Source of the DNA: CAYNYM01 sp964644375 | GTDB lineage: Bacteria; Desulfobacterota; DSM-4660; Desulfatiglandales; HGW-15 | Direction: 5' to 3' | Assembly (NCBI GenBank): GCA_964644375.1 | Contig: CAZXWJ010000176.1 | Span: 1 to 8,936 of the forward strand | DNA: 8,936 bases | Shown here: one piece after another, positions 1 to 5,383 of the stretch | Numbering within the stretch: the first letter of the stretch is position 1 | Layout: each line of letters opens with the position of its first letter | Notes under the pieces: model-generated | What the model was told of the DNA's origin: nothing | Database searches by the model: none | What the model saw: only the letters and a program-made list of their open reading frames with translations | Translations under genes and position numbers: made by a program

Positions 1-55
1 GTTCACGTCCGGTTCTGTGAGGGACTGAGGGGGAAGCTCCCTTGGTCTACTCGAC
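1..55 (+). mobile_element. 3' end of a group II intron (domain V tail and domain VI)
   Basis: The first bases read ACGTCCGGTTCTGTGAGGG, the usual 3' strand of domain V and its junction to domain VI in bacterial group II introns. GACTGAGGG (23-31) then pairs with CCCTTGGTC (38-46) through two G-U wobbles, forming the domain VI stem. The typical intron terminus CTACTCGAC lies at 47-55. A49 is a plausible bulged branch-point adenosine. The reverse transcriptase/maturase ORF and domains I-IV would lie upstream, outside the window, so completeness cannot be judged. The assignment rests on recognised sequence and structure, not on a search. The strand follows from the 3' end lying at higher coordinates. 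Confidence 0.82.
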
Positions 56-450
56 CCTTGAAAATCCCGATCGAACAAAAGATGAAGAATAATTTGGGAA
101 GTCTACATCGGATGATTTTTTAAGGTTTGGAATCCCAGTCATAAGAAAATTGAGCCTTTAGAACTAAATATATTGGCGAGGTAAGTCTAAATTTTTAAAT
201 CCTTGGAAGATACCCCAATGAGTAGAGTTTAACATACCCGTTACCTTTACTGCTCTCTGATCTATCTATCGTAATTCGATGCCCCTTCTTCCCATCTTCC
301 TAATCAAAACTATGTAGTTTTTTATCTTAAAGTGGTAACAAATATAGCATAATATATGCAAATATTTTTATACTTATCCAATTGTGATTCTCCTTATTAA
401 GGTAAGTGTCTAATATTATAATAAATAAAAAATTATTCAATTAGGTTTTT
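56..450. other. AT-rich gene-free region (3' exon of the intron)
   Basis: There is no convincing ORF on either strand, no RNA gene that I recognise and no long repeat. The sequence is strongly AT-rich, especially 300-440, and contains only a short inverted repeat (GCATA/TATGC near 347-359). It directly follows the group II intron end, so its first bases are the 3' exon. It may be decayed or regulatory DNA. Confidence 0.5.
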
Positions 451-466
451 AGGCATGCTTTTTGCC
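451..466 (+). promoter_or_regulatory. Candidate sigma-54 (-24/-12) promoter upstream of the CTERM-sorted protein gene
   Basis: AGGCAT-N5-TTGCC keeps the diagnostic GG (452-453) and GC (464-465) exactly 10 nt apart and matches the GGCA and TTGC cores of the TGGCAC-N5-TTGCW consensus. It differs at three outer bases. The predicted start near 477 would give a ~168-nt leader before the gene at 645. A second, perfect site lies at 1542-1557. PEP-CTERM systems often carry PrsK/PrsR-type sigma-54 regulators, which makes this plausible but does not prove it. Confidence 0.42.
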
Positions 467-644
467 TTGGCTATTCAATGGATAATCGTTCCCTCGGTCA
501 CCATAACCAAGAAATTCCAAATAGAGATAAATCTTAAATGATGATAAATAATCCCTGACAGGTCTTTGTGTTCAGTTGGGTGCTTGAGAATATCGATGAA
601 CCGTTGTGTCGCTTACAGTCTTAGAACGGAAGGGGGAATAAGAA

Positions 645-1205
645 ATGAAAAAGTTCTGTGTAGTCCTATGTGTGATGTTTTTAGTTATTGGGGGAAGAAG
701 TGCTTTTGCTGCAACATCACCAGGTGACGTATGGTTAACGCCTTCAAGTGTGACGGTTAATCCCGGTGACCCGTTTGCCCTTGAAGTTCACTTAGACAGT
801 GGCAGTCAGTTCCTGGCTGCATATGGATTTGATTTCACGTACGACAGTTCTCTTGTTGCCGTTGATACGGTTACTCCAGGCTTAGATGGTTTCGTTGCAG
901 CTGTAAATGCAAATAACCCAGGATTGCTCATTGTTTCTGGCTTTCATGTCATAGGAACCGACCCGGGCGCCGACTTGCATTTGCTATCAATATCTTTTCT
1001 TGCTTTATCCGGCGTAGGCGTCTCAACCATAGATCTGGATGTCAACAGTCTGGTCGATAATATTTATAACGATGTAGGGATTCCTACCGGTTATGGCGCC
1101 ACTATTTCCGTGGGGCAGCCCGTTCCTGTACCCACAACCATGCTCCTTCTTGGCTCGGGCTTACTCGGCCTTGCAGGGTTCAGGAGGAGGTTTAGTAAGA
1201 ACTAA
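645..1205 (+). CDS. Secreted cohesin-like protein with PEP-CTERM/VPLPA-CTERM-type sorting signal
   Basis: This is a 186-aa exported protein. Residues 1-22 form a signal peptide (MKK, hydrophobic core, AFA cleavage site). Residues ~27-155 are a beta-rich domain (VWLTPSSVTVNPGDPFALEV, then a YGFDFTYDSSLVAVD segment) that resembles cohesin-type modules, which bind partner domains in surface proteins. The C-terminus is a sorting signal: VPVPTT (160-165), a short hydrophobic segment ending around LLGLAG (166-178) and the basic tail FRRRF. Such tails are recognised by exosortases in the inner membrane and are usually tied to exopolysaccharide or biofilm export. The VPVPT box is closer to the VPLPA-CTERM variant than to strict PEP. 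The ATG follows a good ribosome binding site (GGAAGGGGG, 628-636). No exosortase is in the window. The specific function is unknown; the cohesin likeness is moderate, while the sorting signal is clear. Confidence 0.88.
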   Translation: MKKFCVVLCVMFLVIGGRSAFAATSPGDVWLTPSSVTVNPGDPFALEVHLDSGSQFLAAYGFDFTYDSSLVAVDTVTPGLDGFVAAVNANNPGLLIVSGFHVIGTDPGADLHLLSISFLALSGVGVSTIDLDVNSLVDNIYNDVGIPTGYGATISVGQPVPVPTTMLLLGSGLLGLAGFRRRFSKN

Positions 1206-1229
1206 TCAGCATCAAATATAAGACATGAA

Positions 1230-1260
1230 GGCAGGGCCTTAATGGGCCTTGCCATTTTTA
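1230..1260 (+). terminator. Rho-independent terminator after the CTERM protein gene
   Basis: GGCAGGGCC (1230-1238) pairs with GGCCTTGCC (1245-1253) in a 9-bp stem with one G-U pair around a 6-nt loop. It is followed by ATTTTTA. It sits 24 nt after the stop codon and closes the gene as a single-gene transcription unit. Confidence 0.85.
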
Positions 1261-1541
1261 TTATGACCTGCTCATATCAATATGTTGTGTCTGTTATGTG
1301 GCAAGTAAAAACGGCGGTTTCTGATCCTTTAATTCATTGATTTTCAATGTTTCATCTGGTAACCGAAAGAGAATCTGGTGACCCAAAAGTAACGACTTCG
1401 ATAAGTAGCCTTGAAAGTAGCCGAATTCAAGTATTATTATCCTAATGGAAAGAATAGAGAAAACAGAAACATTTAAGGTTACTGTTAGCGGTCTCGTATC
1501 TATGTATTAGAATGGGCCTTTTGAAATTGCAGAATAAAAAT
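1261..1541. other. Gene-free stretch with short repeats upstream of the sigma-54 promoter
   Basis: I see no coding region here. Visible structures are an inverted repeat CATTGA-TTT-TCAATG (1335-1349), a direct repeat ATCTGGTAACC / ATCTGGTGACC (1354-1364 and 1373-1383), a tandem AAGTAGCC (about 1403-1422) and an inverted CTTGAA/TTCAAG (1410-1431). The ATCTGGTRACC pair lies about 160-190 bases upstream of the -24/-12 element, a normal distance for a sigma-54 activator site. Confidence 0.45.
1354..1383. promoter_or_regulatory. Possible enhancer site: two ATCTGGTRACC direct repeats
   Basis: Two 11-mers differ at one base, start 19 bp apart (close to two helical turns), and each contains a GGTNACC core that is nearly self-complementary. 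A further GGTCACC lies at 496-502, near the other sigma-54-like site. Such spaced repeats at this distance from a -24/-12 promoter resemble binding sites for an AAA+ enhancer-binding protein. This is inference from spacing only. Confidence 0.35.
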
Positions 1542-1557
1542 TGGCACAATAGTTGCT
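1542..1557 (+). promoter_or_regulatory. Consensus sigma-54 (-24/-12) promoter
   Basis: TGGCAC (1542-1547), 5 nt, then TTGCT (1553-1557) match the sigma-54 consensus TGGCAC-N5-TTGCW at every defined position, with GG and GC exactly 10 nt apart. Transcription should start near 1568. No gene follows closely: the next real start codon is at 1918. The transcript may therefore be the long leader of that gene, a small RNA, or the remnant of a lost gene. Transcription would need an AAA+ activator. Confidence 0.72.
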
Positions 1558-1560
1558 AAC

Positions 1561-1594
1561 TTAGGCAATCAAGTGCCTGAAATTAGGCCTAATT
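1561..1594. repeat. Palindromes just downstream of the sigma-54 start
   Basis: AGGCA/TGCCT (1563-1567 and 1574-1578) forms a short hairpin with a 6-nt loop. AATTAGGCCTAATT (1581-1594) is a perfect 14-bp palindrome. Both lie within the first ~30 nt of the predicted sigma-54 transcript, where they could act as an operator or as RNA structure. No repressor is identified. Confidence 0.5.
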
Positions 1595-1711
1595 GGAAGA
1601 ACATGAAATAAGAAGGCGATTTCCGCACAATGACTTAAGGAAGAAAACACAACATCTTCAAAAGGCCAATTTTGGAGCATTTTCGGATTACCGGTGACAG
1701 TTACTACGTAT

Positions 1712-1856
1712 AAGCTTGATGAACTCGTAAAAAGTCGGAAATCACGTCATTCCCGCGAAAGCGGGAGTCCACAACGCCCTGAAAAGACTGGATTCCCGCC
1801 TTCGCGGGAATGACGAAAACAAGGACTCGGCGACTTTTTACGAGGCCGTCAAGCTT
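1712..1856. mobile_element. MITE-like dispersed inverted-repeat element (~145 bp)
   Basis: The ends are imperfect inverted repeats of about 26 bp. The left end starts AAGCTTGATGAACTCG and continues with TAAAAAGTCG; the right end is its complement apart from a few mismatched bases. Inside, 1745-1771 (CGTCATTCCCGCGAAAGCGG...) and 1789-1815 are complementary at 25 of 27 positions, and each half can fold on its own (CCCGC-GAAA-GCGGG at 1752-1765 and CCCGC-CTTC-GCGGG at 1795-1808). It codes for nothing. From general knowledge, this type recurs many times in deltaproteobacterial genomes, and the ATTCCC-N8-GGGAAT core also resembles the neisserial dRS3 repeat. No clear target-site duplication is visible, so the outer edges may be off by several bases. 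Confidence 0.8.
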
Positions 1857-1917
1857 CACTTTCATGAAATCATCGACTATGACAAGAAATTAAATGAATA
1901 AGTAATGAGAAAGCCAT

Positions 1918-2226
1918 ATGGTTAGAAAAAAAATTGGTGAAAAGGTAAAGCAAAATGTTATCAAGGCCTATGAAAAAGGAGTTTCCAGGAAGAAGATTGC
2001 TGAACGATTTGGCATAAGTCTTTCAAGCGTGGGCAGGATCGTCAAAAAGAAAGTCTCAAAACATAGTCATGAAAAGAAAACGGAACTTGATTCTAAAACG
2101 GAAAGACAGAAAAGGATAGAGGATTTTGAGAGACGAATAGCCGAATTAGAAAAGAAAATCCTTGAGTTTGAGGCCAAGAAAGGGGCTAAAAAAAGATTAT
2201 TCGGGATCCCTTTTTTAAAACTTTAA
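1918..2226 (+). CDS. Small basic helix-turn-helix protein with coiled-coil tail
   Basis: This is a 102-aa, lysine-rich protein. Residues ~7-44 form a homeodomain-like helix-turn-helix of the resolvase/transposase type: KQNVIKAYEKGVSRKKIAERF, then the recognition helix SLSSVGRIVKKK. Residues ~58-88 form a charged heptad-like helix (RQKRIEDFERRIAELEKKIL) that probably dimerises. A short hydrophobic end, LFGIPFLKL, follows. There is no catalytic domain, so it may be a DNA-binding regulator or a stand-alone cousin of a transposase N-terminus. The ribosome binding site is weak (GAGAAAG just upstream of 1918), so the start is fairly uncertain. It sits alone downstream of the sigma-54 promoter and the MITE-like element. 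Codon use is AT-rich, like the left part of the window and unlike the genes to its right. Confidence 0.75.
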   Translation: MVRKKIGEKVKQNVIKAYEKGVSRKKIAERFGISLSSVGRIVKKKVSKHSHEKKTELDSKTERQKRIEDFERRIAELEKKILEFEAKKGAKKRLFGIPFLKL

Positions 2227-2388
2227 GCCTTAAATATTTCCTTTGTAGAATACAGTTTAATGGAATTATTGGGTCATGTGACCGGAAAAACAAAACTTAA
2301 GAAAGAACTGAACGCAGACCATGCTAAGGCGTGCGGTCTTTGAAAGTTGTCCCCATTGCGGCGTCTTTGGCAGATTGAAATTTCCGCT

Positions 2389-3807
2389 TTAAATCTCCTT
2401 CCCGAGTTTTTTAATCCTATTGATAAGCCGCTCAACATCCTCCATGGTCGTGTTCGGGTTCATGAAGGCCGCCCTGAGGTATCTCTTGTCCCGAAAGGAG
2501 GTTGTGGAGAGGTAGAACCGACCCTGTGCGGTCAGGTTTTCCCGAATATCCAGCTGGAGTTGATCACTGCCTTTCATCCGGAAACAGAGAATGTTGCTCT
2601 GGGGCGTGACCGGACACTCGAACTCGGGCTGCTTGCGGATGAATTCCCAGGCATCCATGGCGAGCTGGAATTGCCTGTCTATATAGGCTCTCAATCCCCG
2701 CTCCCCGAGCGCTGCCAGAACAAGATAGAACTTCAGACCCAGCCCCGCCTTGGTGCACTCCACGGTGCGATGGATAAGATCAATACCGGGTTGTTCCTTT
2801 TCATGAAAAAGATAGCTGGCTTCCTGTTGAAAGGCGTGATCCAGGGTCCGAAAGTCCTTGACCAACACGGCCGCACACAGGGTAGGGGTCCGCAGAAGTT
2901 TATGGGCATCCCACACCACGGAATCGGCCTGCTCAATTCCTTTCATTCGTGACCGGTGCTTGTCGGAGAGGAGCGCCCCGGCACCGTGGGCCCCGTCCAC
3001 ATGAAACCATATTTTGTGGGCCGCGCAGAAACGGCCGATCTCATCCAGGGGATCGTAGAGGCCGACCGCCGTGCTGCATGCGTTGGCAACCAGGGCAATC
3101 GCCTGTTTTCCATCATCCCGGAGCCGGTTGAAGGCCCTGGGCAATCGATCGGGGATGACCACACCCCGGTGATCTACCTCGAGTTGATAAATGGATCGAT
3201 GTCCAATACCCAAGATCCCGGCCGCCCTGGCAATCGAGTAGTGGCATTCTTCGGGTGCCAGGAGGGCCAGATTTCCAGGGTTCCCATTCTCCCAGACCTC
3301 CGGGCAGGCGTTGCTCCTGGCGGCAAGAAGGGCCGTCAGATTGGCAAGGGACCCTCCATGGGTCAGTACCCCACCGCCGAAAACCCGGTCTCCGTGTCCC
3401 TTTGATTTTATTGGCGCCTGTGTCCAGCCCACCTTTTCGAGAAACCAGCCGAGGACAAAATGCTCTATGGTTGCGGCACCGGGCCCCATCTCGTAGATCG
3501 CCATGGCATTGTTGGTAAATCCGTCAATGAGCGCCCCGAGCGCGCCGGCATAATGCGGCGCGGCGACCTGATGGGCCATGTAAGCCGGGTGATGGAGACG
3601 GGTGGTGGCGGCAAGGTATTTCTCGACGAATCGCCGGAGACCTTCTCCGGAGAGTCCCCCGTTAGCGACAGGCGTCACCAGATCCAGATCCTTGACGAGT
3701 TTTTCGAGAGGGACCTGATTGATGACGGGTTTGTCGCCGGACAGAGATTCCCGGTAATATTCATCCAGAACTGCGATGACCCTTTCGGCATCGGACGGAA
3801 AAGACAT
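2389..3807 (-). CDS. Group II pyridoxal-phosphate-dependent amino acid decarboxylase
   Basis: This 472-aa cytoplasmic enzyme is of normal length for the glutamate / aromatic-amino-acid / diaminobutyrate decarboxylase family, which removes the alpha-carboxyl of an amino acid using PLP. Visible landmarks are the substrate-side segment HHPAYMAHQ (72-80), the phosphate-binding stretch THGGSLANLTAL (149-160), and ECHYSIARAAGILGIG (187-202), whose His should stack on PLP. HVDGAHGAG (269-277) holds D271 for the pyridine nitrogen, and WDAHKLL (299-305) holds K303 as the Schiff-base lysine. LRAAFMNPNTT (444-454) carries the conserved Arg region. HVDGAHGAG departs from the usual HVDAAWGG, so the substrate cannot be read off. 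Diaminobutyrate, aspartate, cysteine sulfinate and tyrosine are all possible. The start is supported by AGAAGGGAG ~9 nt upstream on the minus strand. The gene is monocistronic, with a candidate promoter at 3854-3882. Confidence 0.93.
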   Translation of the reverse strand: MSFPSDAERVIAVLDEYYRESLSGDKPVINQVPLEKLVKDLDLVTPVANGGLSGEGLRRFVEKYLAATTRLHHPAYMAHQVAAPHYAGALGALIDGFTNNAMAIYEMGPGAATIEHFVLGWFLEKVGWTQAPIKSKGHGDRVFGGGVLTHGGSLANLTALLAARSNACPEVWENGNPGNLALLAPEECHYSIARAAGILGIGHRSIYQLEVDHRGVVIPDRLPRAFNRLRDDGKQAIALVANACSTAVGLYDPLDEIGRFCAAHKIWFHVDGAHGAGALLSDKHRSRMKGIEQADSVVWDAHKLLRTPTLCAAVLVKDFRTLDHAFQQEASYLFHEKEQPGIDLIHRTVECTKAGLGLKFYLVLAALGERGLRAYIDRQFQLAMDAWEFIRKQPEFECPVTPQSNILCFRMKGSDQLQLDIRENLTAQGRFYLSTTSFRDKRYLRAAFMNPNTTMEDVERLINRIKKLGKEI

Positions 3808-3853
3808 ACGGCATGCTCCCTTCTGTTTGAATCGGACGAAGACAAGTCAGATC

Positions 3854-3882
3854 ATTCTATTAGTGCTTTAGCAAATGATCAA
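3854..3882 (-). promoter_or_regulatory. Candidate sigma-70 promoter for the decarboxylase gene
   Basis: Read on the minus strand, TTGATC, 17 nt, TAGAAT gives a good -35/-10 pair with ideal spacing. Its predicted start near 3847 lies ~40 nt before the start codon at 3807. The GATCA bases of the -35 and a GATC next to the -10 form a loose repeat. No regulator is identified. Confidence 0.42.
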
Positions 3883-3969
3883 CCGGTAAACGTTCTGAGG
3901 GTGCATCTCGTTTTGTGAATGGCGGGGCTGTATTCAAAAAATTTTTAGGGCTAATAATCCAGTCTAAAG

Positions 3970-5040
3970 TCAATTGCGGTCGACCATCACGATATGGGTG
4001 ATACTCCGTACGTCTCGATCGACAAAGTAATCACGCAAAGGGACGATGGTGATCTTGCCCGGCACCTCTTTTCCGTCCATTTCGGTCAACAGCATGATGG
4101 ATTGACCCTCTTCGTTGAGAAAGATCTCGGGTCCGGAGAAGAGGGCCCGAAATCCGTCACAGGATACAAAAATAAAATCCTGCCCGCTTCCGCAGCCGGG
4201 GAAGTTTTTTCGAAGGAAGGACCTGAGGGGGTATCCGCGGGCCGAGGAGACGCCCATGAAACCGTGGCCGTGGCCGACACGGATCCAGTCTCGGACCTCC
4301 TGTTGCTCCAGCCCATCGAAAGAGGCGGGCCATACGTCTCCATTTACCACACAGGAAAGTGAATCGCCTGTGCATCGATATTTTTCCTTCCAGGGCGGCA
4401 GGAGATGGTCAGGCGCCTCATGGACGCCGAAGGTGATGGAGACCACCTGATCGAGGTAGCGAGAGGTGTCAGGGTCCCGGGGGCAGATCAGACGGAGGCC
4501 GCCCACGTTTTCAGGGAATAGATTTTTGGAATAGATTTCCGGGTCCTTGCTCGGCAGCAGGGGTTTACGATGGAAGGCGAGGCTGACCGGATGCCGGTCG
4601 TCGGTCATAATCAGTTCGCCGTAACTGAAGGACGCCTCTTTTCCGGATAGAGAGGTGAAGGTGACCAGAAGGTCCACGGGCCTCTGAAAGCAGATAGCTT
4701 CGGGTTTCTTGGGGGCAATCCCCTCCAGGAGATGATAGAGGGGTATGCCCGTGTAGACATAGGCGCCCAGGTACTTCCCCCGGGGCGAGATCTCCTTGGT
4801 GCGGACCCTGGTGGTGGCCAGGGCCCTGAGGGCTGAACCGGTTATGTGATACTCCTGTTTGACCATGCCTTTGAGGGTGATGGAGATCCCTTCGGGCGCC
4901 TGTTCGGCAAGGGCCAGGGGAGTGGCCCCCGTGACGGCCATGATCTCCGGGTAGTTCTTCTCCCTCTCGTACAGAAAGACGGTCGCGCCGTAGGCAAAAC
5001 AGATCATGATCAAAAGAGCGGTGAGGGTCTTCTTCCCCAT
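3970..5040 (-). CDS. Exported/membrane-anchored protein with two tandem molybdopterin-oxidoreductase-like domains
   Basis: This is a 356-aa protein. Residues 5-23 form a hydrophobic signal or anchor helix (LTALLIMICFAYGATVFLY), so the rest should be in the periplasm. Residues ~51-205 resemble the sulfite-oxidase-type molybdopterin-binding fold: ISITLKGMV, then YTGIPLYHLLEGI, a VTFTSLSGKEASFSYGEL strand pair, and GGLRLICPRD before DQVVSITF. Residues ~228-355 repeat the same order: VVNGDVWPASFDGL, RGYPLRSFLRKNF, DFIFVSCDGFRALFSGPEIF, then GKITIVPLRD and VRSITHIVMV. The protein is therefore a duplication. I cannot identify a canonical molybdenum-ligating cysteine, so the domains may bind another ligand or be non-catalytic. 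The start is backed by AAAGGA ~11 nt upstream. Its direct partner is unknown; it lies divergent to the importer operon and might handle a ligand in the same compartment. Confidence 0.78.
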   Translation of the reverse strand: MGKKTLTALLIMICFAYGATVFLYEREKNYPEIMAVTGATPLALAEQAPEGISITLKGMVKQEYHITGSALRALATTRVRTKEISPRGKYLGAYVYTGIPLYHLLEGIAPKKPEAICFQRPVDLLVTFTSLSGKEASFSYGELIMTDDRHPVSLAFHRKPLLPSKDPEIYSKNLFPENVGGLRLICPRDPDTSRYLDQVVSITFGVHEAPDHLLPPWKEKYRCTGDSLSCVVNGDVWPASFDGLEQQEVRDWIRVGHGHGFMGVSSARGYPLRSFLRKNFPGCGSGQDFIFVSCDGFRALFSGPEIFLNEEGQSIMLLTEMDGKEVPGKITIVPLRDYFVDRDVRSITHIVMVDRN

Positions 5041-5213
5041 GTTTCAATTCATCCTTTCCCTCGAGTGGCCTGCCCTGGGGCGGCCCCCGGTGTATCTCTC
5101 AGAAGTAGTATAAAATGACGGGCGCTCTCGGCGCCCCCTGACCATCAAGCGCAGTGGCGCGGGTTCTTCCTCCGCCCTCGTGCCCGGCTGAAGTATGCCG
5201 TACCGGGTATCGT
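5041..5213 (-). other. Leader region of the molybdopterin-fold gene
   Basis: This is the GC-rich stretch between the micro-ORFs and the gene ending at 3970. It holds the hairpin at 5120-5136 and, on the minus strand, a TATACT -10-like box near 5105-5114 without a good -35. One minus-strand frame stays open for ~59 codons (about 5049-5228), but it has no proper start or ribosome binding site. I do not recognise a riboswitch here. Confidence 0.35.
5120..5136 (-). terminator. Possible terminator hairpin between micro-ORFs and the molybdopterin-fold gene
   Basis: GGGCGC (5120-5125), a 5-nt loop and GCGCCC (5131-5136) form a perfect 6-bp GC stem. Read on the minus strand it is followed by GTCATTTTAT, which is only a poor U-tract. 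It could separate the micro-ORF transcript from the gene downstream, attenuate read-through, or simply be leader structure. Confidence 0.3.
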
Positions 5214-5333
5214 TCAGGTACTTTTAATAAGAACGATCCAGAATCCCGTCTCGTCGTCGATCATCCGGTAGGCGCTGACGTCGAGTTCCAAAAACATTTC
5301 CGCGAAGCGCCGCCGGTCTTCCTCGTCAGTCAT
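5214..5333 (-). CDS. Hypothetical 39-aa acidic micro-protein (second ORF of a coupled pair)
   Basis: Starting at the ATG at 5333, the ORF encodes MTDEEDRRRFAEMFLELD followed by a segment ending DETGFWIVLIKST, an acidic amphipathic helix followed by a strand-like hydrophobic end. Its ATG overlaps the TGA of the upstream 17-codon ORF as ATGA, the usual sign of translational coupling. The same frame is open up to an ATG at 5405, which would give 63 aa, but that start has no ribosome binding site. The GC-rich codon choice fits the neighbouring genes. I do not recognise the family, and it could be a fragment of a decayed gene. Confidence 0.42.
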   Translation of the reverse strand: MTDEEDRRRFAEMFLELDVSAYRMIDDETGFWIVLIKST

Positions 5334-5383
5334 CTTTTTTGGTCCAATTCTTCGGCATGACTGTCTCTCCCGATTTTTTTCAT
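5330..5383 (-). CDS. Hypothetical 17-aa leader peptide with a very strong ribosome binding site
   Basis: The ORF reads MKKIGRDSHAEELDQKR and stops in an ATGA overlap with the next micro-ORF. AAGGGAGGT sits 7 nt upstream of its ATG on the minus strand (complement of 5391-5399), one of the best ribosome binding sites in the window. Good initiation, short length and the stop/start overlap suggest a leader peptide that couples translation of the following ORF. There is no obvious run of a single amino acid that would imply attenuation. It could also be chance. Confidence 0.4.
   Translation of the reverse strand: MKKIGRDSHAEELDQKR

Noticed and set aside
1745..1815. CRISPR-like repeat pair
   Set aside because: There are two related units only, inverted rather than direct, inside a single element with terminal inverted repeats; this is a MITE-like repeat, not an array.
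2310..2345. Terminator hairpin around AGACC/GGTCT
   Set aside because: Only five clean base pairs with mismatches inside and no real U-tract on either strand.
2347..2952. Plus-strand 201-codon open frame
   Set aside because: It lies antisense inside the PLP decarboxylase gene, has no ribosome binding site and shows no family motif; it is a shadow of the real gene.
5041..5213. Cobalamin or molybdenum-cofactor riboswitch in the minus-strand leader
   Set aside because: A GCCACTG-like piece and a GGGCGGAGGAAGAA-like piece are present, but I could not build the complete conserved core of either class. A covariance-model search would settle it.
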